The notes beneath the pieces were generated by a model that ran no database searches, was not told where the DNA came from, and saw nothing but the letters and a program-made list of their open reading frames with translations. The position numbers and the translations under genes are program-made. Source: Shewanella violacea DSS12 (GTDB lineage Bacteria > Pseudomonadota > Gammaproteobacteria > Enterobacterales > Shewanellaceae). From it: a stretch of 64,000 nucleotides of DNA. The stretch spans positions 186,001 to 250,000 of the forward strand of contig NC_014012.1 in the NCBI RefSeq assembly GCF_000091325.1, written 5' to 3'. Positions 47,090-56,760 of this stretch are shown here, in pieces (the stretch's first letter is position 1; every line of letters begins with the position of its first letter).

Positions 47090-47746
47090 TTGAAGATAAC
47101 TCAAGCTGAGCGTGATGCCGTCTATAAAACCATTTTTAATCGTCGTGATGTCAGGGCCGAGTTTGAGGCCACTCCTATCCCGGATGATGTACTCAAGCGC
47201 ATCCTTACCGCGGCTCATCATGCGCCTAGCGTAGGTTTCATGCAGCCTTGGGATTTTGTGATCGTCAGAAGCGATGAGACTAAGCAGAAATTGAAGCAAG
47301 GGTTTATTCAGGCTAATAGAGAGGCTGAGGCGCTGTTCGAGGGGGAGCGTAAAGAGCAGTATCGTTCTCTCAAGCTTGAGGGGATTCAGGAGGCACCGAT
47401 CGGCATCTGCGTCACCTGCGATAGAACAAGAACCGGTCCCCTGGTCTTGGGCCGTACCGCTAATTTAGATATGGACCTCTATAGCTCAGTGTGTGCCGTA
47501 CAGAACTTATGGCTTGCCGCTCGCGCCGAGAACATAGGTGTTGGTTGGGTGAGCATCATACACGATCATGTATTACACCAGACTTTAGGTATCCCGGAAC
47601 ATATAGTACCCATTGCCTACCTCTGTCTGGGGTATGTGAGTCATTTCCATGACCAACCTGAGCTGGAGAAGCGTGGCTGGCTTAAGCGTCAGAGCCTGAA
47701 CTCGCTTATTCATGAAGAACAATGGCAGGACAAATCACATAAATAG
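47090..47746 (+). CDS. bluB: 5,6-dimethylbenzimidazole synthase BluB
   Basis: A 218-residue flavoprotein of the nitroreductase fold that cleaves reduced FMN with oxygen to make the lower ligand of vitamin B12. Family motifs are FNRRDVRAEF near the N-terminus, ILTAAHHAPSVGFMQPWDFV and GIPEHIVPIAYLCLGYVSHF. No ATG is available upstream of the conserved part, so a TTG start at 47090 is proposed, with only a weak purine-rich site before it. The gene stands alone; no other cobalamin gene or cobalamin riboswitch was recognised nearby, so it may serve salvage of incomplete corrinoids. Confidence 0.88.
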   Translation: MKITQAERDAVYKTIFNRRDVRAEFEATPIPDDVLKRILTAAHHAPSVGFMQPWDFVIVRSDETKQKLKQGFIQANREAEALFEGERKEQYRSLKLEGIQEAPIGICVTCDRTRTGPLVLGRTANLDMDLYSSVCAVQNLWLAARAENIGVGWVSIIHDHVLHQTLGIPEHIVPIAYLCLGYVSHFHDQPELEKRGWLKRQSLNSLIHEEQWQDKSHK

Positions 47747-47753
47747 AGAGCTA

Positions 47754-48758
47754 TTACGGCTTTATTCTGGCTAAATATTCTTGGGGCGTGCAGTTTCTGA
47801 ATCGTTTAAATGCCTTACTAAAACTCTGTTTATTGGCATAGCCGAGTAACAGAGTAATCTCCTCGATAGAACGACCATCCAGCATATATTTGATCCCTTG
47901 ATTACTTAGAATATAACCACGAATGCTGGTGAAATTAAAACCATGGAGCAGCAATCTACGTTGCAGTTGTTGCCTAGAAATATTAAACAAGGCTGCGACC
48001 TTGTCTACCGTGGGTAGACCATAGAACCTGGCGTAGTTGACCATCTCAAATAGCACCTTGGGAGTATCATGGGGTTGTGGCATATCCAGATACTGCTCGA
48101 ATACAGTTCGCGGCATGGAAATCGTACTACTTTCCTCTAGTGGCACGCTAGACTGCTGTACCAAGGCGTCAGTATCTATCCAGATCTCTGTTTGAGGAGC
48201 ATTCCAGATAACGGGACAATTAAACAAAGATTCAGCGTCCTGTTTACCTACCTTGGGGCCACTGATGTGGACCTGTAGCGGCCGATACTCATCCCCCAGA
48301 AAGTGCTTCAATGTATTGAACAACATGATGACTACTCGCAACGAGTCATGGGTCTTGTGTTGATTGAACGCATAGGGATTTCGGTAACACCACTTAATGA
48401 TCTTCCCCGACTGAATTATGTAATAACTGGCTCCGGACTGAAAACTGGCAATGCCATAGTTGATGCGCCGCACACTCATTGCTAAGTCTGTGGTTGCCAG
48501 AAAGCTGATGCCGGGAACATTCAAACGAGAAAAATCCAGGTGTTGGGCCAATTTCAACATATAAGCTGGATCTTGAGTGACTTGTTCTAGCCGCTCTAAC
48601 CAGATACAAATTTGGCCGAAAGGAATAAGTGCCATGGGCTCATCCATCAAGGCCTGAGGTATATTGAGTTCTTCTGTCGTGATGCCATACACTCGCTCCA
48701 CCCCAGTGAAAACGGCGCCCATGTAGCAAGCTCGGATGAATGAGGTATTGAATTTCAT
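47754..48758 (-). CDS. AraC family transcriptional regulator
   Basis: A 334-residue regulator. The N-terminal 200 residues resemble the arabinose-binding-like domain of the OruR/ArgR group (LNIPQALMDEPMALIPFGQI, FLATTDLAMSVRRI); the C-terminal domain has two helix-turn-helix motifs, VDKVAALFNISRQQLQRRLL and IEEITLLLGYANKQSFSKAF, followed by RFRNCTPQEYLARI. The ATG at 48758 was preferred over a TTG four codons upstream. It converges with bluB with only seven bases between stop codons. The divergent neighbour is the DUF3302/HlyD pair 217 bases away, a possible target, but this is a guess from position. Confidence 0.87.
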   Translation of the reverse strand: MKFNTSFIRACYMGAVFTGVERVYGITTEELNIPQALMDEPMALIPFGQICIWLERLEQVTQDPAYMLKLAQHLDFSRLNVPGISFLATTDLAMSVRRINYGIASFQSGASYYIIQSGKIIKWCYRNPYAFNQHKTHDSLRVVIMLFNTLKHFLGDEYRPLQVHISGPKVGKQDAESLFNCPVIWNAPQTEIWIDTDALVQQSSVPLEESSTISMPRTVFEQYLDMPQPHDTPKVLFEMVNYARFYGLPTVDKVAALFNISRQQLQRRLLLHGFNFTSIRGYILSNQGIKYMLDGRSIEEITLLLGYANKQSFSKAFKRFRNCTPQEYLARIKP

Positions 48759-48975
48759 GGTGTCGCTCAAAAGGTTAACTAGGTCTGATTAAATCACTTT
48801 TGGTCATATTTTGATACAAGAAGGCTCTACGTCTTGTTCCTTATTTCATAACAGGCAGACTGGATAGCAGATTTTACACTCCAAGGTAAGTTCTGACTCA
48901 AGTGCAGAATAATGACTCTCCTCTTGGAATCATTTTCTCCTTAATCCGCTTTGTTTGCATAGGATCACTTTATTT

Positions 48976-49317
48976 ATGAGTTTAATTAGTATGCCGTTTG
49001 TGGACTCGGGCCTGGATACTACGCTGCATATCGTGGCGGCTATAGTGATGATCACGACTCTTGCAGCTATGGCTATTGGCTTTTGGAAAATCCATGAGCT
49101 GCCAATCAACAAGGCGCACAAGGAAGAACATCATCAGATTGGCTTGATCACAGCGCTGACCTGGATAGGTTTCCTATGGCATTGGGTATGGGTGTTGGCT
49201 GTGTTTGTGGCATTTGTCGATGGCGAGAAGGCTCTGCGAAGGCTCAGAGACATTTGGCATGAGGATAAAGAGCCTGAGCAGACTAAGACTCAGGGCAAGG
49301 AGGCTAACAATGCTTGA
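48976..49317 (+). CDS. DUF3302 family inner-membrane protein (YiaW-like)
   Basis: A 113-residue protein with two membrane segments (about 15-36 and 56-76, the second being LTWIGFLWHWVWVLAVFVAF) and a charged C-terminal tail. The pairing with a downstream HlyD-like gene is the one known for E. coli yiaW-yiaV; function is not established. ATG 48976 has AGGA ten bases upstream; an in-frame TTG lies seven codons earlier. Its end overlaps the HlyD-like gene by eight bases. Confidence 0.8.
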   Translation: MSLISMPFVDSGLDTTLHIVAAIVMITTLAAMAIGFWKIHELPINKAHKEEHHQIGLITALTWIGFLWHWVWVLAVFVAFVDGEKALRRLRDIWHEDKEPEQTKTQGKEANNA

Positions 49318-50533
49318 AGGTTTAGCGGTTTGGGCCTTGTTCATCTATCTGCTTAGAATGGTGGGCATGCCTTGGAATCAATACAGTAAAAGCTTCGCCT
49401 ATCTTGGAGGCGGTGGCTGGTTGTTATTCGTATGGGTGGGTTTGATTAACTACACGCCTATGGATATTTCAGGAGGCTCAATAGTCCAGTCGCCCCATAT
49501 TCAGCTCAGACCTGCATCGAGTCAGGTTAAGGGACAGGTTAAGCATATCTATGTAGTGCCCAATCAGACCGTCGAAGCGGGGCAGCTAATCTATGAACTC
49601 GATGATAAGCCCTATCAAATAGCCTTCAATAAATCTGTGGTGGCTCAGGAGTCGGCTGAGCTTGAGCTAGCCCTGGCTAAAGAGGATGTGCATCTGGCTA
49701 ACAAGGCTCATCTGGCGGCGTTGACCGATATTGATATCAGTGAAAACCAGCAGCAGGCGGGGAGCAAAGATCTTAAGTGGAAACAGAAAACTCTGGCGCG
49801 CTTTATGGAGCAAAATAGACTGGTGCCCGATACTATCACCAAGAGTCAACTCGATGAGCAGAACAATGGTGTGGATATCGCTCAAGCTAAGGTTAATGCC
49901 TATGGCTCTGAGGTCGATAAGGCTAATCTGGCGGCTAATAGCACTGAGCTGGATATTGGTAAGGCAAGGCTGACCATTCAGAGTCGAGACTCAGATCTGA
50001 AAGCACAAATTGAGAATGTCGCTCAGGCTCAGTGGGAGCTGGATAGCACTAAGATTTATGCCCCGGCTAATGGTTATGTGACTAACTTTATTATGCGAGA
50101 GGGGCAATTTGTTGGCCAGGTTCCGCGTATGCAGATGTATACCGAAGAGAAATATGTGCTGATGAGGGTCAATCATCAGGCCATACGTAATGTAAAAGTC
50201 GGTCAGAGGGCGGAGTTTACATCCGCAGTTTATCCCGGAAAGGTGTTCAATGCCGAGGTTGAGGGGATCATAGAGGCGACGGGTGAGTCTCAAGGCAGCC
50301 TTATTGCTCGGGATGACAATGTACGTCAGCTGACGGGAGTTAATGTGAATAATAAACACCACTTCGTGCGTCTCAAACTCTATGAAACCGGCGATTATGA
50401 TATTCCCGTGGGTGCGGTTGGACTGGCCTGGATATCGGGTGAAAAGCCTGTGGCTTTCCTTGGTTTCTTAGATGTGATTAGGGGGATCGTGATCCGCATG
50501 AAGTCGCAAATTTACTACTTTTACTCTATGTAA
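49310..50533 (+). CDS. HlyD family membrane fusion protein (YiaV-like)
   Basis: A 407-residue periplasmic adaptor anchored by N-terminal hydrophobic segments (about 1-17 and 30-46). It has the split lipoyl domain (VKHIYVVPNQTVEAGQLIYE and KIYAPANGYVTNFIMREGQF), a helical hairpin between them (about 110-240) and a beta-barrel end. Such adaptors pair with an inner-membrane pump; here the only partner is the small DUF3302 protein, as in E. coli yiaVW, so the transported compound is unknown. The start at 49310 is fixed by AAGGAGG seven bases upstream; the frame extends earlier inside the DUF3302 gene. Confidence 0.87.
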   Translation: MLEGLAVWALFIYLLRMVGMPWNQYSKSFAYLGGGGWLLFVWVGLINYTPMDISGGSIVQSPHIQLRPASSQVKGQVKHIYVVPNQTVEAGQLIYELDDKPYQIAFNKSVVAQESAELELALAKEDVHLANKAHLAALTDIDISENQQQAGSKDLKWKQKTLARFMEQNRLVPDTITKSQLDEQNNGVDIAQAKVNAYGSEVDKANLAANSTELDIGKARLTIQSRDSDLKAQIENVAQAQWELDSTKIYAPANGYVTNFIMREGQFVGQVPRMQMYTEEKYVLMRVNHQAIRNVKVGQRAEFTSAVYPGKVFNAEVEGIIEATGESQGSLIARDDNVRQLTGVNVNNKHHFVRLKLYETGDYDIPVGAVGLAWISGEKPVAFLGFLDVIRGIVIRMKSQIYYFYSM

Positions 50534-50548
50534 TCTAGTTGAAAAAGG

Positions 50549-50591
50549 AGACTCCTGATTGTTAAACCATGATGGAGTCTTTACTATTTTA
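50549..50591 (+). terminator. Possible weak terminator after the HlyD-like gene
   Basis: AGACTCC (50549-50555) pairs with GGAGTCT (50574-50580) across an 18-base loop and is followed by TTTACTATTTT. The large loop and interrupted T run make it uncertain. Confidence 0.4.
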
Positions 50592-50596
50592 TGGAG

Positions 50597-51802
50597 TCAG
50601 ATGCAGATCTGGTTACGACCTCTCTTCTTGGCCCGATAGAGGGCCTGGTCGGCTCTTTTCAGGGCTTGATCGAAGCTTTCACCGCTGTGGCGCTCGGCAA
50701 CCCCTATGGATATGGTGACACTGACCGTCTTCTTGCCAGCATTCTTTGACTTACTTCGTCTCGCCTTAGCCTGAGAGTTACTCTTCTTAGTGCGTTTATC
50801 TTCTCTTAAGACTATGGAGTAATCTTCTATCGACTCCCTCACATCCTCTAAATCATCAAGAATAGTTTGTGCATTTTTGCGGGGGAAGACGATAGTGAAC
50901 TCCTCACCACCATACCTAAATACCTTACCGCCTCCGGATACCTGAGCCATCTTTGCCGCTACTAGTTTAAGCACTTGATCGCCGACGTCATGACCATAAG
51001 TATCGTTGAACTTCTTGAAGTGATCGATATCCAGCATGGCGACGCTGTATTTTCTTCCCAGTGAGAGCACCAGATTGTAGAGGGCACGCCGGGAAGCCAG
51101 TCCAGTTAGCTCGTCTCGATAGGCGAGAAAATAGGAGTCAATCAAGATGGTAAATAGGTAGATCACGGCCAGAGATGATAGGAGGACGGCGAGGGGGAAT
51201 GCATCGGGCTGGAAATAGTAAAATACCCATATCCCTAAGGTCGTTAATATGGCGGTATTGACTAAGTTTGCTCGCCACATTGCACGGAAAAAAACTAAGA
51301 TTAAGCAGCAAATAATGGGAGCGAGTGTAAGCGTCTGAGATGTCACATTTACCGGAGATTTTTCGATGATTTCGGCTTGAAATCGCTCAATAACTTCGAG
51401 CCAGATAAATCCCAGCCCTAAACCGATCATGATACCTAAGGCTCTCAGTATCCCATGGGATGAGACTAGCCCCCTGTCTTTAATGAAGGCAAACCAAGAT
51501 ATGACGATGGCACCGCCGATAAAGAGTTCATCTGTGTGGTTATTTACCATGGTAAACACTTGAGCCGAGCTCTGTTTACTCATATAAAATGCCACTAGCA
51601 GTAGAGCCAAGCAGGCCAGGCGACTGCGATTAAATTGCAATGCCATTGCCGCCGCTATGGACAACAACCAATAAGGCAATTGTGCAATTATTGCGTACCA
51701 GATCTGCCAACTGGCCTCAGTCACTTGAATCAAAATGAGCGCAATAAAAGTAATAAGCAGTGGCAGGATGAAATAACGACACCCATGTAAAAAAGATGAC
51801 AA
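50597..51802 (-). CDS. Membrane-bound diguanylate cyclase (GGDEF)
   Basis: A 401-residue inner-membrane enzyme that makes cyclic di-GMP from two GTP. About seven membrane segments occupy the first 230 residues with no known sensor domain. The catalytic domain begins YRDELTGLASRRALYNLVLS and has the active-site GGEEF in KVFRYGGEEFTIVFPR. A basic insert of about 30 residues (EDKRTKKSNSQAKARRSKSK) interrupts the domain before VSVTISIGVAERHSGE and is unusual. No RxxD inhibitory site is seen five residues before GGEEF. Translation appears to start at a TTG (51802) with AGAGG six bases upstream. It is a single gene. Confidence 0.9.
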   Translation of the reverse strand: MSSFLHGCRYFILPLLITFIALILIQVTEASWQIWYAIIAQLPYWLLSIAAAMALQFNRSRLACLALLLVAFYMSKQSSAQVFTMVNNHTDELFIGGAIVISWFAFIKDRGLVSSHGILRALGIMIGLGLGFIWLEVIERFQAEIIEKSPVNVTSQTLTLAPIICCLILVFFRAMWRANLVNTAILTTLGIWVFYYFQPDAFPLAVLLSSLAVIYLFTILIDSYFLAYRDELTGLASRRALYNLVLSLGRKYSVAMLDIDHFKKFNDTYGHDVGDQVLKLVAAKMAQVSGGGKVFRYGGEEFTIVFPRKNAQTILDDLEDVRESIEDYSIVLREDKRTKKSNSQAKARRSKSKNAGKKTVSVTISIGVAERHSGESFDQALKRADQALYRAKKRGRNQICI

Positions 51803-51962
51803 AACAAACCTCTATATTGATCTTATGTCTGGGATAACAGCAAACACTAATGGCCGAATATTCAAGCGCAGAAGATTTAACTTAGCGGTATCAATCGACA
51901 TTTTTCGTCTCTTGGTAAAGCAGTATATGGAGTTTGTTTAGTTTTTAACACTTGTTTAACTA

Positions 51963-52376
51963 TTAGGCTTTAATCTCTGGTTTCATGGTATCGGCTATTA
52001 TATGTATGACAGATACCCAAGCCTGTCTGACTTCTTCGGTAAAAGCATCGCCTAAGCCGACTTTTAATGTGTGGATCAGCGCATTCCCCACTGGCGTGAA
52101 ATGGCTTTTCTTGGTGCCATAGGCATTATGTCGCTGGGCAAGTTGCTGCAAAGCTGGGACTAATGTCTCGAGATCCTCTAAACCATCTACCGCCGCCTTT
52201 AGCATGGTTATCAGCTTGCGCCCTTGTACTTTCATGTCATTACGAAACAGGGGTTTCAATGAGGGATCGATACCGAATAGGGCATCATAGAATATTTCGG
52301 CGGCCTTCTCAGCTATGGGTTCTACCAGACTAAAGGAGTGTTGAACTAGTTGGATCTGCTTCTGTGTCAATGCCAT
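51963..52376 (-). CDS. Single-domain globin (bacterial haemoglobin type)
   Basis: A 137-residue globin of the flavohaemoglobin/Vitreoscilla class without the reductase domain. The N-terminus LTQKQIQLVQHSFSLVEPIA is the A helix; the distal pocket has the conserved Phe in PLFRNDMKVQGRKLITML, and LAQRHNAYGTKKSHFTPVG contains the proximal haem-ligand histidine (RHNAYG). Such proteins bind oxygen and nitric oxide. AAGGA lies seven bases before the ATG. It is divergent from the double-VOC gene; no NsrR or Fnr site was identified in the 195-base gap. Confidence 0.92.
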   Translation of the reverse strand: MALTQKQIQLVQHSFSLVEPIAEKAAEIFYDALFGIDPSLKPLFRNDMKVQGRKLITMLKAAVDGLEDLETLVPALQQLAQRHNAYGTKKSHFTPVGNALIHTLKVGLGDAFTEEVRQAWVSVIHIIADTMKPEIKA

Positions 52377-52571
52377 GGGGTCATCCTTAATTCGGCTTAG
52401 TTCATCCTGATCTTGAAACGTTTTAATTTTATATAAGGGATATGCGCTAAATCATATTGGGCTAAATATGTACTCTGTTTAAAAAATATCTATTCCATTC
52501 AGCATAGACAGAAAATAGAAAACAAGCTTAACTAAATGCGTCTTTCTCTTTATTTACCAAGGACGTTGTCT

Positions 52572-53387
52572 ATGAGAATCAATCAATATATTCAGGGCCA
52601 GCCTTGCTGGGTCGAGTTAGCGAGTCATGATGCATTGGCTGGAAAGCAGTTTTATGCAGACCTTTTTGACTGGGAAATTCAAGATATGCCGATACCGGGT
52701 GGCATATATACCATGTTCGGTTTAACGCCTGATCAAGATGCAGCTAGTGAGGGGGGAGATGTTATCGGCGCGGCTTATCAGATGCCAAAAGAGATGACTG
52801 AGCGAGGGGTCCCGACGACTTGGTTAGTTTATTTTGCCGTCGATAGTGTCGATGAAACCGTAGAGAAGGTGAAAGCTGAAGGTGGCAGCTTATCTATGGG
52901 TCCATGTGATATAGGTACCGCTGGCAGGATGGCCATGTTTATTGATCCCGAAGGTGCGAGATTCGCCGTGTGGCAGGCAGGGGATCATATAGGTGCTCGA
53001 CGCCAGGGAGAACACGGCACCCTATGTTGGGTCGAGCTTGCCAGCAGAGATCCAGAATCCGCCAAGACGTTTTATCCCAAGGTTCTGCAGTGGACGAGTC
53101 AGGCGGGGGATATGCCTGAGTTCGAATACACAGAATGGCTAGTGGGTGATAAGCCTATGGGAGGCATGTTACAGATGAACCAAGAATGGGGAGATATTCC
53201 TCCCCACTGGACGCTCTATTTCACCGTGGATAACTGTGATGAAACGGTAGCCAAAGCTAGGAAATTGGGGGGGAAGGAATGTGTGCCTCCCACCGATATT
53301 GCCAATGTAGGGCGATTCGCCGTGATCAATGACCCACAGGGCGGCTTCTTCTCAGTTATCACCCTAAATTCAGAGCCAAACACCTAG
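52572..53387 (+). CDS. VOC family protein with two tandem glyoxalase-like domains
   Basis: A 271-residue protein made of two homologous halves. The first starts PCWVELASHDALAGKQFYAD and the second LCWVELASRDPESAKTFYPK; each ends in a similar strand (AMFIDPEGARFAVWQAG and AVINDPQGGFFSVITL). This is the layout of bacterial VOC proteins annotated as 27 kDa antigen or hydroxylase-like; the reaction is unknown, and metal ligands are not obvious. ATG 52572 with AAGGA eight bases upstream was preferred over one 12 codons earlier. It overlaps the convergent ribonuclease gene by four bases. Confidence 0.85.
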   Translation: MRINQYIQGQPCWVELASHDALAGKQFYADLFDWEIQDMPIPGGIYTMFGLTPDQDAASEGGDVIGAAYQMPKEMTERGVPTTWLVYFAVDSVDETVEKVKAEGGSLSMGPCDIGTAGRMAMFIDPEGARFAVWQAGDHIGARRQGEHGTLCWVELASRDPESAKTFYPKVLQWTSQAGDMPEFEYTEWLVGDKPMGGMLQMNQEWGDIPPHWTLYFTVDNCDETVAKARKLGGKECVPPTDIANVGRFAVINDPQGGFFSVITLNSEPNT

Positions 53388-54397
53388 TTACCGGCAGAAT
53401 TAAGTAAAAATTGCTGCCCACATGAGCCTTTACGGGCATTAGTGGTTTTTGGTAACAGGGTTTTAATACTGTCACTGGAGAGGGATCCAGGAAGTTTTAT
53501 CTGGATTTCCCGCAAGGAGCCTTGGGTGCATTGAAGGCTCAATTTTCGATAGGCCTGATTACCAAAACTCTTATTAAACGCTGTATTTAGCTCAGATCTG
53601 CTGACGACTTTTCCAATTCGATCTGCGATAAAATGTTTCACAAAATCTGATTGGTTGACTTGCTCGGTAAAGGCGATGGCTTTACCGAAGTACACCTCTG
53701 GGTCCTGCTCGGTACAAGTTCCATGTTTCCACCATTCATGACGTTGAAGACAGCTGGCATATTTGGCGCTTGGCATCACTCTATTCAGACGAGATCTGAG
53801 ATCATGGGAAAGTGAGACTTGGGGATACTGGCAGAAGTGAGCGGGCTTATGTTTGACCTTACCGCAGTAGCCATAGTCACGACCGCAGCTATTTTTATTG
53901 GGCCAGAGTCCATGCAGAGTGAAGTGTGATGAGTCATATCGAGCCGATCTGTCTCCTTGGCACTCAGGTTTACCTTGGCCTTTTAGTTTGCAAAAAGCCG
54001 GTTGCCAGCTCAGTGCTAAAAGATGGGAGTCTTGAGATTGTGCCAGCTGGCAAGTATTGACCTGTTTAGATGTAGTGGCTTTAGGAGGTGATATCTGAAC
54101 CTGAGTCGAGTCTAAGCTTATGTCGCCACATTTAGCTGAGACCCAGCGCATGGGAGAGTATTTAGCTTGGGTTTTTACCCTTACCCAGTCAGGTTGTTGC
54201 CGGCTGCCCAATCTTTCAAAAATAGCGTAGCGAGTCCCGGCTTGGGTGTGAAGTGAATCGGGATTTGTTTTTTTAGACTTAGATTGATAGAGCTCACAGG
54301 ACTTATCGGCTAAGAAGCTGCCTGTTGCTGGAGTGGCATAGGCGTTGCTGCTGAAGATTAGTATTAAACTAATTAGAATTGAAAAACGAGCATGCAT
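53384..54397 (-). CDS. Secreted ribonuclease T2 family protein with N-terminal SH3-like region
   Basis: A 337-residue exported RNase. A signal peptide (ISLILIFSSNAYATPATG) is followed by an unusual 90-residue segment that looks like a small SH3-type domain (CELYQSKSKKTNPDSL to WVRVKTQAKYSPMRWVSAKC). The T2 domain then starts at about 115. Both catalytic signatures are present: CAS I FTLHGLWPNKNSCG and CAS II HEWWKHGTCTEQ, with several cysteines for disulfides. It would degrade RNA in the periplasm (compare E. coli RNase I) or outside the cell. The start has only a weak ribosome site. It ends four bases inside the VOC gene. Confidence 0.9.
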   Translation of the reverse strand: MHARFSILISLILIFSSNAYATPATGSFLADKSCELYQSKSKKTNPDSLHTQAGTRYAIFERLGSRQQPDWVRVKTQAKYSPMRWVSAKCGDISLDSTQVQISPPKATTSKQVNTCQLAQSQDSHLLALSWQPAFCKLKGQGKPECQGDRSARYDSSHFTLHGLWPNKNSCGRDYGYCGKVKHKPAHFCQYPQVSLSHDLRSRLNRVMPSAKYASCLQRHEWWKHGTCTEQDPEVYFGKAIAFTEQVNQSDFVKHFIADRIGKVVSRSELNTAFNKSFGNQAYRKLSLQCTQGSLREIQIKLPGSLSSDSIKTLLPKTTNARKGSCGQQFLLNSAGN

Positions 54398-54650
54398 CTA
54401 AATAATCATCCATTGATTTTAAAGCGTTAGTTTAGCCTCAAATGGATTCTAGCGTTGTGACTTAAATCGTTTTCCTATTTTCAATTATTCAGTTAATTAG
54501 TTTTAGATTCGAGCAGGCGTGATAAAACTGCTTCTACACCAGATTTTCACTCTAGTTTTGAGCTTGGGTGTGCCTACATGCGCCGATGGGATTCCCTGCT
54601 AAACTTTAATGAGTTAAACCAGTCTGTACTCAACAGATGGATCTCTTGTT

Positions 54651-56681
54651 ATGAAGCAACTTTCTATCCGGCAAAAAATAATATTGGGGTTTAGCACCAT
54701 AGGCATACTCCTGATTGCCGCGAGTGGTTTTTTTTATCAGTCCTTGAGCCATATCAGCCGCGCCAATCTCGACATTGAAACTATCGCGGTTCCGGTGCAG
54801 AAGCAAAGCAATGCTTTACAGCTGAAACTACTACAGATGGTAAAGCTAGTAGCCGTGGCCAATACTCAAAAAATCAGGGAAGAGCTCCTGAACAGTCAAG
54901 AAGAATTCAATCAGCTCAGACTTAGCTTTACTCAACAATCTAATACACTAAAAAGCAAGATCTCGGATCAAGCACAGATGCAGAGTGCGCTGGGAGATTC
55001 AAATGATCTGTTTAATCACTTTATCGAAGCGAGTGATGCAATGATTGGTGCAAAGCTTGAAAATTTAGTAGCGAGTGAGGAGTTTAAGCAAAATTTTGAT
55101 AAGTTTGCCGATGCTCGCTTCAGTGCAGCTAATGCCATGTTAGACCTAGAGCTGATCACGGTGGCAGCGGAGCAACAAAGGTTGTTAGAGGAGGTGATTG
55201 GCACAGGTACACGCATAGATGACATGCTGTTTACTATGGGTAATACCATGGCAGGCTTAATGCGTGTCGATGAACTCGACTCCCTCCTTGCTCACCAAGA
55301 GGACATGGCATTTCTGCTCAGTAATATTAGGAGCAACTTCGATTACCTCAAGAGACAGGCCGAGCCTTTGGATAGTCAATCTCTGCTCGATGAAGCTAGG
55401 GCTAATCTGAAAATTGTTTTTTATTATCTCGAGCAGCCTGGTGACTTGTATCGGTTACAGCGAGAGGTGATAGTTCAAGAGCAAGCGGCGCAAGCCGCTT
55501 ACGGCCAAGTGCAGCAATATTTCTCTGGGAGTTTGAGTGAACTCGAGCACTTAGTGATACTGGCTGATGAGAGATTTATGGCGTTACAGCAAACGGCTAA
55601 AGATGAGATAGTCACGGGAGAGACATTAGCCATAGTGCTAGCCGTGGTATTTGTCATCATGGCCTGCCTGGTTTCCATGATGACGACTCGCGCCATGCTA
55701 CGGCCGCTAAATGCGGTTAACAGGGCGTTAGCACGAATAGCTAGCGGTGACCTGAGCCGCAGAGTCACTAAGGTTAATGATGATGAGTTCGGCATACTTA
55801 TCGATAGCATCAATAAGCTTGCGGAAGATCTCACTCAGCTGCTCAATGATATTCGAAAAAATGCACATAGACTCGATGAGTCGGCGACATCCTATAGTGA
55901 GCAGAGTCAAAGGATTGCAGGTGTGGCGAGTGTGCAGATAGAGCGCATAGATGAGGTTAAGAGGAGCGCGGAGCAGATGTCGGCCAGCTCAAATACGGTT
56001 AGGGATGTAGCCGATACCTCGGCAACAAATGTGACCGAAGCCAGCGAGCATAGTCACGAGATAAGGGAGATTGCCGATGCTAATAATGCCAGAGTGGCAC
56101 GTCTGTCTGAACGCTTACTTGGCGCAGTGGAAATAATGGCCAGACTGACGAGTCATAGCAAGAATATCGGTGGCATCTTAGACACCATAGTGTCAATCGC
56201 CGAGCAGACCAATTTACTCGCTCTCAATGCTGCAATTGAATCTGCCAGAGCCGGTGAGCATGGCCGAGGTTTTGCCGTGGTGGCCGATGAAGTGAGAAAT
56301 TTGGCCATGCGTACTCAAGAATCTACCGCAGAAATCCAGATAACGATTAGTGCTTTGCAACAGGAGACAGCCAGTGCCGATGAAGCTATAGGCTCGGCAC
56401 AGTCACAGGCCTTCGAGTGTGAAGAGCTGAGTCAGGAATTAACTCGGGCAATAAAACTGATGGACAGCTCCTTGAGCTCCATAGAGCAAATGAGTAAGAA
56501 TATTGCCCAGGTCGCTCAAGAACAGTTATCCGATAGCGAGAGTATAGTTTCAGGGATGAATGAGGCAGTCAAAGCTGCGGAGAAAAATTCTGATGAGGCC
56601 GCAGATATGTCCCAAGGAAGTACTAAGATGAATGAGCTGGCTCATTCTTTGACGAATTCAGTGGATAGGTTCCAGCTTTAA
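54651..56681 (+). CDS. Methyl-accepting chemotaxis protein with long periplasmic helical domain
   Basis: A 676-residue chemoreceptor. Membrane segments lie at about 11-30 ([20 protein letters not shown]) and about 324-345 ([18 protein letters not shown]), enclosing a 290-residue helical sensor. A clear HAMP ([20 protein letters not shown]) follows, then the signalling domain with tip [20 protein letters not shown] and [20 protein letters not shown]. There is no CheR-binding pentapeptide at the C-terminus (SVDRFQL). The ligand is unknown. It stands alone, with a terminator after it. It resembles the receptor at 1498-3477 in plan but not closely in sequence. Confidence 0.92.
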   Translation: MKQLSIRQKIILGFSTIGILLIAASGFFYQSLSHISRANLDIETIAVPVQKQSNALQLKLLQMVKLVAVANTQKIREELLNSQEEFNQLRLSFTQQSNTLKSKISDQAQMQSALGDSNDLFNHFIEASDAMIGAKLENLVASEEFKQNFDKFADARFSAANAMLDLELITVAAEQQRLLEEVIGTGTRIDDMLFTMGNTMAGLMRVDELDSLLAHQEDMAFLLSNIRSNFDYLKRQAEPLDSQSLLDEARANLKIVFYYLEQPGDLYRLQREVIVQEQAAQAAYGQVQQYFSGSLSELEHLVILADERFMALQQTAKDEIVTGETLAIVLAVVFVIMACLVSMMTTRAMLRPLNAVNRALARIASGDLSRRVTKVNDDEFGILIDSINKLAEDLTQLLNDIRKNAHRLDESATSYSEQSQRIAGVASVQIERIDEVKRSAEQMSASSNTVRDVADTSATNVTEASEHSHEIREIADANNARVARLSERLLGAVEIMARLTSHSKNIGGILDTIVSIAEQTNLLALNAAIESARAGEHGRGFAVVADEVRNLAMRTQESTAEIQITISALQQETASADEAIGSAQSQAFECEELSQELTRAIKLMDSSLSSIEQMSKNIAQVAQEQLSDSESIVSGMNEAVKAAEKNSDEAADMSQGSTKMNELAHSLTNSVDRFQL

Positions 56682-56716
56682 CTTCCAGAAACCCATAAGC
56701 TTCGAAAGGCGTGCAT

Positions 56717-56747
56717 AAAAAAACACCCAGCATTGGCTGGGTGTTTT
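56717..56747. terminator. Bidirectional intrinsic terminator between chemoreceptor and efflux genes
   Basis: AACACCCAGC pairs with GCTGGGTGTT around ATTG, flanked by seven A's on the left and four T's on the right. It serves the convergent genes on both strands; the minus-strand version is stronger. Confidence 0.92.
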
Positions 56748-56760
56748 GCTGGCTAAAGTT

